64,000 nucleotides of DNA, from contig JAFMSR010000017.1 of the NCBI GenBank assembly GCA_022818135.1, positions 15,926,909 to 15,990,908 on the forward strand, read 5' to 3'. Each line of letters opens with the position of its first letter. Within the stretch, counting starts at the first letter, position 1. Made by a program: the position numbers and the translations under genes. The notes beneath the pieces were generated by a model. It was not told the DNA's origin. It did no database searches and worked only from the letters and a program-made list of their open reading frames with translations. This document shows positions 12,394 through 24,330 of this stretch, piece by piece. This DNA comes from Saxidomus purpurata (Eukaryota; Mollusca; Bivalvia; Venerida; Veneridae).

Positions 12394-12954
12394 TCCTGTT
12401 TTACTATCTATAGTAAGGTGTGCAATAATTGAGTACAAAACATTATCCAACCGGAACGTGCTTTCAATGTGCGCCTCTCCTTACATCAGAAAAGATATAT
12501 TTAATTCCAGCCAGTAGGTGCTGAGAAATAGATCAGACGCGAAGGTACATGAAAAATTAATCAAAGCACAATAACACTTTTAAAACTCATTGAACTGGAC
12601 CACACTGAAAATTTGCGCTTGAAGCAGTTTATGCAGTTTCACTGAATTCAAGTCATTGTTAAAAACTTCGTACTATCAAGTATCAAGTCGTTTTTTATCA
12701 ACTAAATACTTGTCATTTTGAGGTGAAGTGATCAATATGAATAGCTTTCTTCTCCTGCTTTGCAAATAAATGTAAATTTTCGCCACGATTTGAAATGATC
12801 AGCATTAAATTTACAAACCATTTTCTGTAATATCCAAATGTGTTTCTTATATCAATTATAGGCATAATATACCGATAGAAGTCATTATTCAAATTTGGTT
12901 CCCAAGCAACCAGTGACTTCCTTAGCAACTAGACACCGTTTCTGATTAGGTAAG

Positions 12955-13006
12955 TGCACTGGTACTCAGGTGAGTGATAAAGGGCCATCATGGCCCTCTT
13001 GTTATA
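12955..13006 (+). repeat. dispersed repeat tail (GGGCCATCATGGCCC)
   Basis: ACTCAGGTGAGTGATAAA followed by GGGCCATCATGGCCCTCTTG also occurs at 49557-49600 (duplicate copy) and, more diverged, at 56770-56815 at the end of a tandem array. The 15-base core is palindromic. It looks like the terminus of an interspersed repeat. Confidence 0.6.
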
Positions 13007-13159
13007 ATGTTTTAGTGGAAATTAGTTGGGAAAGGGATTCATGACAAAGATCGCAAGCTACCACAAACAAACCGCAGGTACTTGACACATGTACTTTTTG
13101 GACTTATGCCTTTTACTTAATAGAATAAGAAAATATATCTAACGGAATCAGACCTTTAA

Positions 13160-13780
13160 ATCGGACTGATTTCAAGTTCGAGGTTCAGGGTCTAATGGAA
13201 AAGGGTCTTTGTTGAAATTATATCCAAGTTTAACATGTTCGTTTGTATTTAGTACGTAGAAATCGACCATAAACCTCTTTTGTCTACATGTATCGTGTGG
13301 GCGTCGAGAACGACATGCACACAGTTTCTGGGTATTTTGATGAAACTTCATTTTGGAAGTATTTGGTCGGTTTTAATCAAACAAAAAGTGCCATCGGTTA
13401 GATAATTCATTCGTAGTGCCGACCACAAAGTGATAATAGTGATATGGCCTTTTTACAGTAAGGTAAAAAGATAATAAATATCATGAAGTATATACATAAG
13501 AAATGAACCATGTCAGTAGCATCAATATCAAGGATAACACGAAGAAGGGAAAGAATCCCTTATTTCCATTGTGGTCCATGGTAGTGATGTTCTGACATAG
13601 AGAGGCATGAAACATGATTTTAGTAAAAAATAAATATTAAAGTAAGATACTAGTCATCATACAAAGTTTGTTATTTACCATGTTATCATGAAAGACATAA
13701 GAAAATTTAAAATATTGCACTGAAAGTTTGACACTAAAGGTAGATTTCAACATCTGAACATTAATATTTTAAAAAAAGAT
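13160..13780. other. no gene seen
   Basis: AT-rich sequence between the duplicated block and the LINE. No supported feature. Confidence 0.5.
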
Positions 13781-16385
13781 CCTTCACAGCACTTTTAAAA
13801 ACACTAAGAAATTTCAACCTGGCATTTGCCTTTTTGATAATAGAAATAGCCATGTATTCACCAGTTTAACTCTGATCTAAAGTTGCACCTTGGTACTTGA
13901 CAGATGAAGTGGAATTTATAATTTGACCATTGCAACTTATATGAAGGTAACTATTTGACTTACACCTCGGCTTAGAGCCAAATAAAATTAAATCTGTTTT
14001 TCCTAAATGCAGAGACAGCTTGTTATCAATTAACCACTTACTAACCGATTCAAGATCCTCTGTTAACTCTTTCTCAATTGCTGACCCATTCTTACCAGAA
14101 ACCAAAATAGCAGAGTCATCCGCATAAAGTAACAATTTATTTTTGACCACTGCAGACATATCATTAACGTAAATTAAAAATAAAAGAGGTCCTAGAATTG
14201 ACCCTTGCGGACCACCACATGTAATCTTACAAGGCTTGGAACACGTTCCAGAAACATCAACGAGCTGTTGTCTCTCCGATAAATATGACTTGAACCATCG
14301 AACAGTATCTTCTGCAAGACCGAGCCCTTCAAGTTTCATCAGAAGGATAGTATGATCAACAGTATCAAACGTCTTTTGGAGATCAAGTAAAATCATACCA
14401 ATAAGATGACTTTTATCCATTTCAAAACTTGATATAATCAGAAAGACGTACAAGACAAGTTTCAGTTGAAAATCTTCTTCTGAAACCAGACTGAAACTTA
14501 TACAGTAACATATTATCAGTTAAATATGATTCCACTTGATCATACACTATCCGTTCAAAGATCTTGGAAAAAATACTAAGTATGGAAACTGGGCGGTAAT
14601 TGCCAACATCAGTTTTATCATTTTTCTTAAAAAGGGGTACAACTCTGGCTGATTTCAAATCATCAGGAAAAACTCCTTGAATCAATGACAAATTGATTAC
14701 ATGAGTGAGAGGACAAGTTATAATTGAAGCACCATCTCTAACAAATTTAGAGGGAATACCATCCAGCCCATTTGACTTACTTACACTAAGCTTGTTTAAG
14801 TACTTTAAAACCTTATTTTCAGATAAAATTGAAAATGAAAAATTATTCAAAACTACACCCTTTTCTGAGTAAAAACTAAAGACAAACTTCCTTTCATATT
14901 TATAAAGAGACTGCGGTAATTTATCAACTAGTTTTGATGCAACTGTTGTGTAAAAACATTAAATTTCTCTGACACTTTCTGTTTATCGAAACAAATCTCA
15001 GTACTACATTATTTATCATCCATTTTAGACCTATATTTGAAGAAGATGAAGATTTTGATTTTTTTTAAGGTATTTTAGAGCAGTCCATAGTGCCTTAGAA
15101 TCAGACTTGTTTTCTTCAACTTTATCTTTAAAAAAGGTTTTGCTTAGCCTTATGTATTAGGAACTGAGTTTTATTCCTTAAATGCTTGAAATGTTCTAAA
15201 CTTTTATCAGACCTTTCTTTTTTATACACATGAAATAGCTTGTCACGTTCATTTATACACTGGAGAATTTCAGGTGTTATCCAAGGCTCAGTACGTTGTT
15301 TGATCCTAACCTGTTTAACAGGAGCTACACTATTTATAGCAGACAAAAATATAGATTTAAAAGAATTCCATGCATCAGAAACATTATCACATAATAAAAC
15401 AGAACTCCAGTCAACATTTAACAAAGTTCTCTGAAAGTTGTCCTTATTGTAATTTTTCATGGAGCGAATGCTGACATTATTGTGTTTTCCAATAAAATGT
15501 TTACTGATACATTTTGGTACGTGGCATTCCCTGTTTGATATTTTTTTTTTTTTTTACTGATTTTTCTAGTGAAAAATATCATAAATGATCACTTATACAT
15601 GTATTAATAATACAATGACACTTTCCCAATTCTAGTAAAATCAGCAATCAATTGCTTAAAATTAAACATGTCCATAAAAGTTCTCAGGCTAGTAAACAAT
15701 GTACACTTTTTGTTGCTTTTACAAACCTCTGTGTTAAAATCGCCTAAAATGTATGTTTCCATAGAAGTAAAATCTGACATGTTTGCACGACAGTTTCTAA
15801 AATATTATAGAAGTTTGACTGTTTCTGGGGTCTATAAATAACACCAGACACAATAGGTTTCGTCTTAGGTAGTAACAACTCGCACCAGACTGCTTCCAAC
15901 TCCCCATGTAACAAATCCGAACGGATGTTAAAGGCTATATCACTTCGTATGAAAAGGCAAACACCACCACCGTTCCTATTTCTGTCGTTCCGTAAAATGT
16001 TATAATTTTCTATTTGTAACTCGATGTCAAAGACTGAGTCGTCAAGCCAACTTTCTGAGATCCCAATACACACTGCTCTAGTTTTACGAGCAATCAAACG
16101 AATATAATCCAGTTTTGGTAACAGGCTTCTGACATTAAGATGTATAAAATGGAGTCCACGTTTGTTAAAAACTTTGTATTCAGATTCAGGATCATTTTGT
16201 GAAACAGGTCCAGGACAGGGGTGAATGTCCCCACAAAGTAGGATACTTATAGAAAACCAGTGTTTATTTCTCTGTACAAAATGCATCGAGGGTTCATTTC
16301 TCTTCTTGAAGTTGGCATTTAAGCTCATAAAGTTACAATAAAATGTTAATTGACCATCTGAAACAGGTTGGCTAACCAGCATGAC
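13780..16385 (-). mobile_element. near-complete but decayed LINE (endonuclease plus RT)
   Basis: Minus-strand, element order. ATG at 16382 and LLCGDIHPCPGP begin an APE-type endonuclease frame (16382-15744) with LNVRSLLPKLD and GISESWLDDSVFD. The endonuclease continues in another frame (ILGDFNTEV, about 15745-15720). A linker lies at 15460-15128. RT fingers (14850-14422) include NYRPVSILSIFSKIFERIV, and the palm (14453-13866) includes DTVDHTILL, GGPQGSILGPLLFLIYVND and the catalytic LLYADDSA. After YQGATLDQS an in-frame stop occurs, and matching thumb codons continue to about 13780 before homology ends, so the 3' end is missing. This layout is typical of CR1/Crack-like elements. Several frameshifts and one nested insertion show it is dead. 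Confidence 0.92.
15500..15561 (+). mobile_element. T-tailed repeat insertion flanked by a 9-bp target duplication
   Basis: TTTACTGAT at 15500-15508 is repeated exactly at 15553-15561. Between them lie 44 bases ending in a run of T that match the last part of 24244-24318 (GGTACGTGGCATTCC...TTTGATAT). Removing the insert restores a continuous LINE linker region. This is direct evidence that the repeat is mobile; the copy is heavily 5'-truncated. Confidence 0.8.
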
Positions 16386-16584
16386 TGTTTTGACTCCGTT
16401 AGATACCTTTTCTTATTTTATCAGATAATAGGCATATATAAAGATATGTTTCAGGTACCTGTGAAAAGAACTGGATAGTGATTTGTTTATATTAATCCAT
16501 TTTCTTGTCACTTGGTACGTAATACACCAAAAGGAGCAGACACTTTTCATATCATTCAACTTATCTGCTGCAGTGATAACAAAG

Positions 16585-16785
16585 GAAACGGTTATGTAGA
16601 GGTTAAGGTATCTGCCCCTCATCCGGGGGGGGGGGGTTGCAGGTTCGAGTCCAACTGTGGTCACAACCGTACCGCCTCACATGACACCAGTACTGTTCTT
16701 TCCCATGAAGCGGATTTGCGAGTGACTCGATAAGCTTCAAGCTTTCTCCACAGTCGAGCTAAAATAAATTTGTGTGAAAACTAAA
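16585..16785 (+). mobile_element. tRNA-derived SINE
   Basis: A pol III box B (GGTTCGAGTCC, 16642-16652) follows an A-box-like TGTAGAGGTTAAGG at 16603. The tail contains CTTTCTCCACAGTCGAGC then TAAAATAAA (to about 16770), an arrangement seen in mollusc tRNA-SINEs. A G-run (16625-16636) interrupts the anticodon-arm region, so it is not a functional tRNA. Confidence 0.7.
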
Positions 16786-16984
16786 GGAAACTCCTTAATT
16801 ATACCAGGGATCTTGTACGTGTATATACGACCCCTGATTATTCTATAGATAGAGCTATCTGGTGCTTCTGAGAACAATTTTCAAATTAATTTTTAACCGT
16901 GATTGTTAAATATGTTAGTCAAAATCCTTTACGTGTTCCTTCGATATGGTCGTTTTATTAATGAAAACTTTGTTTTCAGCTATT

Positions 16985-17052
16985 TTATTGGTCTGGTTCC
17001 CTGTCGTACTGGCATGCTACAGTACGTCAGGCAAAGCTCAATAATGGAGGCG
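16985..17052 (+). repeat. dispersed repeat with inverted partner at 29735
   Basis: GTCAGGCAAAGCTCAATAAT followed by GGAGGCGCCCA is found, reverse-complemented and with a GGCGGCGCCCA variant, at about 29741-29773. Similarity extends into the flanking TCTGGT...CCTG block. Probably two ends or copies of one DNA element. Confidence 0.6.
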
Positions 17053-17084
17053 CCCAGTGGATGCTCAAAAGTATACTGTTTATA

Positions 17085-17460
17085 TAGTGTTATATTCCAA
17101 ACGACCTTCCTCTTCCCTCATAATTATTTAGATTTGGAATGGAAATAAGTACATATTTTCCAGGGAGGTAGAGGAAAAAGAAAGGTCAGAAGAGATGTGT
17201 GCGCATCATTTTACCTTCCCCGTTTTGCTTTTTTTTTTTTTTATTCTTTTTTTTTTTTTTTTAAATAAAAAACCATGGTAACTATACACATTGCATCTCC
17301 ACTACTCCATGATATATCGGTCTGAAGCACTATCGCGTCTAGTATAAGACTGACTATCACTGACTCATATTCGGGTCATGGAATAGGTCATTTGGAATAG
17401 TATTATATTCCAAACGACCTTCCTCTTCCCTCATATTTAGATTTGGAATGGAAATAAGTA
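17085..17460. repeat. direct duplication of a 70-bp unit plus copy of the 29029 repeat
   Basis: A unit beginning TATATTCCAAACGACCTTCC and ending TTTGGAATGGAAATAAGTA occurs at 17090-17153 and again at 17403-17460. Between them, 17326-17400 is an almost exact copy of 29029-29104 (GCGTCTAGTATAAGACTGAC ... GGTCATTTGGAATAG). At the junction GGTCATTTGGAATA / TATTCCAAACGACC forms an imperfect palindrome. Two T-runs lie at 17230-17263. Confidence 0.7.
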
Positions 17461-17902
17461 CTCCTTTTCCTGTGTACATGTAGTTGAAATATCCATATCT
17501 TCCCTATAACATTGATTAACACCCTTATAATTACCTAATTTCCCTCCAATACTCATAAAACCCAGCATGGGTATCAGTAAAAGTTTTCCATGACAATTTC
17601 TGAGACGCCCAGGCATGAAGAATAACACAAAAAATGATTACCATAAAGAATGTTTTCATGATTACCAACACCAGCGTTATATATCAACCATATACAAATT
17701 GGTACAAATATAAAATGATACGCCTTTCACGTTCTTGGATAAGTAACCTAAAGTCATTGATTTAAAGCATACCACATCCCTCAGATGTTAACTTTGCCCT
17801 TTTATTATTGCACTATCCATCTGCATCAACTGTAAATTCCCGGAGTACTTTCATTGTACAAACCAGGTAACTTACGGCGAAAACTTTTTTAATCGTTGAA
17901 TG

Positions 17903-19183
17903 TTAATAAACTTTTTCGAGATACAATGTATGCTCTAAAATAGATTGATAATCGCCCTCATTGCGCTGTGCGGCGTTAGACAAAGACGCAGCAACGCTAC
18001 CTGGTGCACACAAATTGCTAATTTTTGCGTAATGTGACAGCATTCTCTCTGACCCCCATCCAATATGCTCTTTAATCGCACTATCGACAGCACATCCGCG
18101 CCTACCACTATGAGCCGATTCCCAATCATACAGATTAATAGACTCAAGATGAGTTTTTAATCTGTCTGCCATCAAAGAAGACGAAACGGGTTTATCTATA
18201 ATTAATCTGGATGTGTTGTCTCTGACTCTAAAAATATATCCCGAATCCAAAGGAACTCCAGTTTGCGCTGCAAATGTCATGTACGCTCGCAAGTGCATTA
18301 AAGGACAAATATCCCGATCTTGCGAAGGAAAAATAATGGCATTATTTGGGTTATGCAGAGATACTGTTTTTCCAGAGATTTCCGAAATAAGAATACCTAG
18401 ATTTTCCGGCATTTCGTAAATTCGATCTCCCGTTAAAAGACCTAAGTCGTTTGCCCGGTTCCCCGAATGGCACAATAACGTGAAGTATGACCTATCTCTA
18501 TACAGTAAAAATGCGGCCATCGGATCAATTTCTACAGATATTTTTTAAGATAAATGCCTACACATGGCACCTAGCTTGTCAAACAATAAAGGAACTGCTT
18601 GTTTGCTTACAACTTCACATTCCGACTGTTCTATGGACAATGCCTTTAAATGACGTTTCAATAAAGTAGAAGCTGCAGGATTTCCAGTTCCTAACATCGG
18701 GTTCCATTCACCTTCCCTACCCAGGTCGCGAAATAATGCTCTAATTTTTCCCAGGAGACTATCTGCCGATTTTGCAGTCATTGTAACGCTGCATGCACAA
18801 GTTTGTTTTCCATGCTGTCCCCTAAATTTACAAGTTTTCTCATGTAATTGAGTTCTGCCATTTGCCTCTTTAAAAACCAAAAATTGTCTTATATCAGTAG
18901 GGCTAGCATTAAACATATTCCTCTCATTCTCCAAAGACCCCAGGAAAATTTCTAGTTCTTCTTGCAATTTCGACTTTTGCTTAGCATATTTAGAAGAGTT
19001 CACAATATTATCTAGCTCTCTTATTCTTGTTTTTATCGCGGCAAGCACACTCGGTTGTATGTGATTATGTTGTTGAACGGAGCGTTGATTATCCCTCTTT
19101 GTGCCACATTTCTTACAGTATACAAAGTCGAACTCATTGTGTGCGTGGCAGTTATGGCAAGCAATCCTCTCATTGCTGTCAGT
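17903..19183 (-). pseudogene. tyrosine recombinase of the Ngaro-type element
   Basis: An exon seems to begin at 19183 after TTTCCAG. A zinc ribbon (CHNC ... CKKCG) opens the protein, followed by a coiled, charged segment and a SAM-like core-binding domain (18900-18550). The catalytic domain follows in the same frame after a single TAA at 18545-18547. It has the full RHRY set: Arg in SGNRAND, HSGRRG (H-x-x-R), His/Trp in EHIGWGS and Tyr in LSHYAK. The enzyme would integrate circular cDNA by site-specific recombination. One nonsense mutation separates the two halves; otherwise the gene is well preserved. Confidence 0.9.
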
Positions 19184-19468
19184 CTGGAAATACACGTGTA
19201 ACAACCCAAATACACTTAATAACACAAGTCATCGTTTATTTTCTTTATGTTTACTAAACTATATTATGTACAAATGTAACACATTTACTATCTATATGTT
19301 TGCAATCATATAATACAGTGAACACGACAGGAAACGTCTATATAATAAGTAAGTATTTGTGAACCAAAATGCAGGGACAACACCCGTTTATCAGTTCTGT
19401 AGATCCTACGCAGTTTATAAAGCAACAGCAAAGTCAGCTAAATAAAAAATTAAAAACATTTATCAAAC

Positions 19469-20180
19469 CTAAACATCATTATGGATGTTTTCAACAGAAT
19501 ATTGGTTACTGTCTTGTAACAATGATTTCAAACACTGAATCAATATGATAATTATATGCCAGTCTCTGTAATAAATATCAAAATACAAACATATGTGCTG
19601 AACTGTTGGACTATCATAAGTAAAAATGCCCAATGCCCTGTCGTCTGAATTGTTGCTTATTTTAAACACTGTTTTAACGTCTGCATTACAACAATGTACA
19701 TTCTTATGATACTTCTGCTCTCCTCTTGTGTTAAAATGAACGCAGTCCTTAAGGCATGTCATGTCAATGTCTTTATTGTGTAAATATTCCCATCCGTTAA
19801 CAGCACAACGCTTTTGAATATAACTATTTACAAGATCTGCTCTGGCATTTACGTAGCTGTCTCGTGTTACAGATATAGAAGAACATATAATAATTACACC
19901 TTTAAATGCCTTTTGTATATTCATAAGGGAAGATTCTAAGGCGTCAACCTCAGCACAGGTACCCGAAATCTGTTCAAATTCGTTTAAATAAAGATGTTCT
20001 TTACTCAAATTATTTACACCTGCATGTATCAAAATAACTTTTGGAGGGAAACGGGCAGCAAGCCCAGGAATTTGTGGTATTAAGTCAGCAATGCACGCGC
20101 CTCCAACAGAGTACACATGACTGACTCATCGGGTTGTTAAAAAATGGGAGTGATTTCATATAACGTATCATGGAATCGCC
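19469..20180 (-). pseudogene. SGNH (GDSL-like) hydrolase module of the Ngaro-type element
   Basis: Block I (LLVIGDSMIRYM, about 20195-20160) ends the RNase H frame. After a frameshift near 20100, the next frame (20116-19469) supplies block II (SVGGACIADL), block III (ILIHAGVNNL) and block V (DCVHFN, the Asp-x-x-His pair). All catalytic positions of an SGNH esterase fold are present. Hydrolase modules of this kind are known from some Ngaro-like and CR1-like retroelements; their role is unclear. The last 70 residues look non-conserved and may be intron read-through before the recombinase exon. Confidence 0.8.
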
Positions 20181-21407
20181 AATAACAAGCAAATTGTGTT
20201 TATCAGTCACCTGTGGCAGAAAGAACATAACTAATTTTCCCCAAGTTAGATCAGATGTTGGTAGAGGCACCAGACGCATCGCCCATACATTTTCCTGCAA
20301 GCCAAATTGATCCAGAATGAACCCCCGTTTCCACGGAATTTTTACGACCCCTAGCTCACCTTTCTTTCCGATTATAAACGCATCATAAATGTAGTTAAGT
20401 ATTTGTGGTAACCAATACGGTGTAGTTATATCCAGGGGAAAAACTACCGTAGCCCCCACCTTGCATTCTAAAATAAATTTTATTACCGGCAAAACAAGAT
20501 TAAAGGGTGGGTATACATAACAGTTTTCACCAGAGTCTATTGTTTGCGAGAATAAATTAACACCTGCTGAAAGAGGCGTATGTGAAGGGCTGAAGTGTTT
20601 AAGTAAACTTCCATCTTTCCCTCTTTGGGCGTTCGAGTCCAAAGCCATTAAGTCAATTGTGTGACCCTTATGGCCCCCAAAAACTTCTTGAATAATAGCC
20701 CAAGACTTTTCTGCTAACATTGCGTCAGATTTTGTTAATCGTCTCGACGGTTCGTCTGCAGGGTTTTCTTGCGAAGGAACATATTTTAATGTCAAGTATA
20801 TATCATTTGACAGCGTAAACTCAAATAATTCTTTAATGATTGAATTAACTTCCCTTGACCTGCAGCCTTCATTTGACCACGCACTAATTATTACCTTATT
20901 ATCAACATAAGCATCTACACGGCAAGACTGAATAGATTTCTGTACGCATTTAAGTACCTGCAGTAGTGCCCGTCCCTCCAACAGCATTATAGGTAAGCTT
21001 TGCATGTCAACTGGCCAGTAATCGGACATTTTTATTCGTTCTCCTGGTAAATAAATTATCCCCCCATATTTGTACAAACTTGAGTCCGTGAACAATTCTA
21101 TTTTTAAATGACGCTCGGCCTTCCGCTTGAGTGTTCCGGACCACGTGTCTAAAAACCTCCAATAAGTTATCTCTGCTAGCAACTCTTCTGATACCCGGAT
21201 TTGTTTTCCCGTACTTCCAATAGAAATAGCCAAGTTCATTTCTCGAGTATATAATTTAGCTGCTGGTACAGCCAGCATGAAAGATATGGCCCTGCCGCAT
21301 AATCTTTGTAACTCCAAGACGGATACATAATTCTTATGTAAAATGCTCTCTCTTAACAATTGAAATTTTGCAAGCTTGCTTGTCGTTACACATGTATGTG
21401 GAAGCAT
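20085..21407 (-). pseudogene. RNase H and downstream domain of the Ngaro-type element
   Basis: A 440-residue frame overlaps the end of the RT frame by 22 bases in another register, so RT and RNase H are now separated by a frameshift. RNase H carboxylates are visible: LFTDSS (Asp about 108), LLEGRALL (Glu about 144), AYVDNK (Asp about 169) and ENPADEPSR (Asp about 218). After it comes the segment beginning HTIDLMALDSNAQ and containing NCYVYPPFNLV. This is a characteristic post-RNase-H domain of DIRS/Ngaro elements and vaguely resembles an adenine-methylase PPF/PPY loop. The frame ends just past the GDS block of the hydrolase. Confidence 0.85.
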
Positions 21408-22453
21408 TGTTGTAACGAGTCAATTATAAACCCAAGAAAGGTAGGAGTTTGCGTTGGACAGAATACACTCTTATTTAAGTTAATGCAATATCCCAACCGC
21501 AGAAGCACTTCACAAGCAATATAATTTGCTAAACGAGCCCTATTCTTTCCAGACAAATCAATTTTACACCGAACTTCTTCAATTAAACGATCATCAATGT
21601 ATAGAAACATTGGTACCTGAAAACGCTTTCGGATATAACCAGTAGCTTGTAAGTTTAACGTATGATACACATAGCTGGATAGCTTAAACCCAAATGGCAA
21701 TGTATTGAAACTAAAATAGTATCCACCCCATTGAAATGAAACCAAAATGGCAGAATTTGAATTTAACAGCACATTATCAAATCCCGACTTATCATCTATA
21801 GAAGTAAAATAGGCATTGGCATAAGTTGCTCTGGGAACGTCCCGCAGCGTGTCAAGAGAAAAATGTATATTTTTTATCCAGTTATTAACATACATTAAAT
21901 TTAAACAAAGTCGAGGCTTTGAAGGTTCCACAGTCAAAGGGGCGACGATATATGGTGGTGGTATGTCTCCCACTTTTCCGAGACAAGTAAGCGAGCCATT
22001 ATGTAATCTTTCTAAAATTGTTTCGCTAACAAAAGACGAAAACTGTTTACAAATGTTAGCATTATTAAAATATCGAGGGGGAGGATAATTACAATCATAA
22101 TCTATTCCCCAGAATTTCCCTTTAAACGGCACAATAAAGTCATTTATATCAATACCATTTGTTAACCACGAAAGAATATTATTGGTATGATCACTGTCAC
22201 CGAGTATTGTTTTCCATGCACTTATGTTTTGATGTATCTGTCCAGCCATGAAATAATTATTGTCAGTAAACCGCAAAGAAGATGAATCAGGAACTACCCC
22301 TCTTTGAAAAGCTTCTTCTGCTGATGTAGGTTTTGATCCTACTGCCAGATCCCCACCGTCGAATCGAACAAAACGCTTACTCCTAATTTGTTGTTTCAAA
22401 GGATTAATATTTAATTGAGTGTGTTTTTCCCATGCCTTCACCCCAAATGGTTT
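21386..22453 (-). pseudogene. reverse transcriptase of the Ngaro-type element
   Basis: The exon seems to start at 22453 right after GCATTTCAG; the first in-frame codons give KPFGVKAW. RT motifs run in order: IPPPYIVAPL and KPRLCLNL (fingers), SIDDKSGFD (motif A, residues about 214-222 of the 22441 frame), LPFGFKLSSYVYHTL (motif B) and FLYIDD (motif C, about 279-284). Then come the LGYCINLNKS and FLGFIID thumb motifs. The frame is lost at about 21400. No good donor is obvious at the end of gag exon 2; AAT|GTGCAG is one phase-compatible candidate. Confidence 0.88.
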
Positions 22454-22639
22454 CTGAAATGCACAAATACAATGATCGACGCAAGATCAATACCAAATTG
22501 GTTTGAATTAAAGAAAAATAGTAACGGCATGATTTAACTTTAACTTCCCATGTAAAGTACAACAAAAAATTTTAACTATTAATCTACGAAAAACTAACTA
22601 GTTTAACTGTATTTACAAAACAAGATTATCGCAGAAATT

Positions 22640-23248
22640 TTACATTTTCTGCACATTGAGTGGGCAATCCTTGACCATGTGTTCGACTCTGTGGCACTTA
22701 AAACACGTAATTCTATGAGCCGGTAATCGCTGCCTTGGCCTTGACATTGGCAACGAAGGCCTAGGCTGAAATGTTGGCAGGGTCGGGGGCGGATACATGG
22801 AAAATCCTGGCCACTGCCATGGTGACTGTGCTTGTACTGTATTGACCCTATCGACTTGAAAATCTTCCCTTTTATGCACTAAAACATCATTTCCATAACT
22901 GCCAAACAGCTTTAACATTTTTTGTTCTTTATCAAGAACTAGTTCCTCATCCTTCGAGCTAAGCAACTTTAATACAAGAGCTGATGCAAATTTGGCATTG
23001 TTTTTATGCGCTTGAAAGCGCGATACTAGCATTGAGATTTGCCCTTTATGAGGGTCATTAATTTGTCTCTCCATGTTGTCGAGTAGAATCAACTTGGCAT
23101 ATAGTTCATCGACATTTACCATAGTAGACGCCGCATCTTTCGTCTCCCTCTTAAGTCGTTCAAATTCAGTGGACTCGTCCGCCACCTTCTTTTCTTTCAC
23201 CTGTTTCTCAAGACTGTTGATCTTTGCCATCAGCGCCTCATGATCATA
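22640..23248 (-). CDS. Gag-like protein, exon 2, with CCHC zinc knuckle
   Basis: Starts at 23248 after TTAATTAACAG, in phase with exon 1 (both phase 0), and runs to a TAA at 22640. The product begins with a coiled coil (INSLEKQVKEKK), continues with a helical central part, a Pro-rich stretch (YPPPTLPTFQPRPSLP) and ends in CFKCHRVEHMVKDC, a C-x2-C-x4-H-x4-C nucleic-acid-binding knuckle. It is the nucleocapsid-like part of the Ngaro-type element and has no disabling change. Confidence 0.82.
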   Translation of the reverse strand, partial: YDHEALMAKINSLEKQVKEKKVADESTEFERLKRETKDAASTMVNVDELYAKLILLDNMERQINDPHKGQISMLVSRFQAHKNNAKFASALVLKLLSSKDEELVLDKEQKMLKLFGSYGNDVLVHKREDFQVDRVNTVQAQSPWQWPGFSMYPPPTLPTFQPRPSLPMSRPRQRLPAHRITCFKCHRVEHMVKDCPLNVQKM

Positions 23249-23974
23249 CTGTTAATTAAATATTCTTTTTAAGAGTATGTTATTCATGTGCGGTAACAAA
23301 TTATCACAAATGCCACCATATTACAGGGCACACTTCTCAAATAATGTCAACGCAATACCATATAATTATCTATTTGTTTAAAAGTGTAACTTATTTAATG
23401 AAATAAATATGTGTCACAACCTGGCTAATATCCCTGTCAGAACGTATGGGTAGCCAGGCTGCGCACCATCTTGTATGTGTTTTTTTTTTCTTTTTAAAAT
23501 CTTATTATTATTGTTATATTTTATCATCATGATCATGATTATCATTTCACTACTACATGCACTTCTATTATACTGAGGTGTACGTAATATATTCGTGCCC
23601 ATTACAAGATAAGGAGGCGAATCACCACATATTTCGAACATTACACCACGCCTCAGTCACTATAAAATTATTTTCTGATGTGCTGCCATGCACAAAGTAC
23701 ATCCAATGCGCTTATTACGTCTTTTATCAGTTCATTTTGGCCTACCTCGAGATTCAATTGAAATATTTCCAGGCTTGATTTCTATAAAATAAGAGGTCAA
23801 TGAACGGCTGTAAACTTGAATAGATCTCACAACAACAGGATGTGATGATCCAACCCGATTATCCAATCCTATGTTATCAAATTAGCATTAGTGTAAGATT
23901 AATTTCTCTAGCAACACTAATTGTTAAAACGAAATGTATAAATAAATAGTCAACATCTGGATCGCAACAGGAAC

Positions 23975-24200
23975 AAGAAAAGAGTTCGGATCAGGCTGTA
24001 ACAGTGATTACATGATTTAGTACCATAAAAATGCCTTCTTAAGCTCCCCAGTGGTGTTTTTGCCACTGACCGTTCCAAGGCGGTGCCCCACTGTGTTCCG
24101 TTAATTGTTCGTTTTGTCCTCGTGTGTTTGCTTTGTGTGCTTGTGTGTGTTGGTAGTGTATGTTTGTGTGTGTACATGATTGTGTGTGTGTTTGTGTGTG

Positions 24201-24231
<31 letters not shown>

Positions 24232-24330
24232 GGTGGTGTGCACTTCTGGGTGCTGTGGGGCTCGTTTTGGGGAGGCTGCGTTTTTGGTACGTGGCATTCC
24301 CTGTTTGATATTATTTTTTTTTTTTTCAGA
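23975..24330 (+). mobile_element. T-tailed dispersed repeat inside the gag intron
   Basis: The distal part (24244-24318), CTTCTGGGTGCTGTGGGG ... GGTACGTGGCATTCC ... GATATTA followed by a long T-run, is shared with 4283-4374 (reverse) and 15509-15552 (truncated). The proximal part includes a TG microsatellite (24181-24230). It sits between gag exons 1 and 2 of the Ngaro-type element, so it is a nested insertion. The 5' border is estimated. Confidence 0.6.
24181..24230. repeat. TG dinucleotide microsatellite
   Basis: Nearly pure TG repeats with a few T insertions. The CA-strand open frame rich in Thr-His is an artefact of this repeat. Confidence 0.9.

Larger units (their letters stand above)
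6262..13158. repeat. segmental duplication, copy A (complete)
   Basis: The stretches 6262-8206 and about 12394-13158 align collinearly with 46646-48983 and 48985-49750. They cover promoter-proximal sequence, exons, introns and 3' non-coding sequence. Copy B lacks the equivalent of 8207-12393. Because intronic and intergenic DNA is shared, this is a DNA-level duplication and not retroposition. The right end of the homology is hidden by the N gap in copy B. Confidence 0.85.

Noticed and set aside
20085..21407. Functional adenine methyltransferase in the Ngaro-type element
   Set aside because: Only a YPPF-like motif is visible; other methylase motifs cannot be seen, so I call it only a characteristic post-RNase-H domain.
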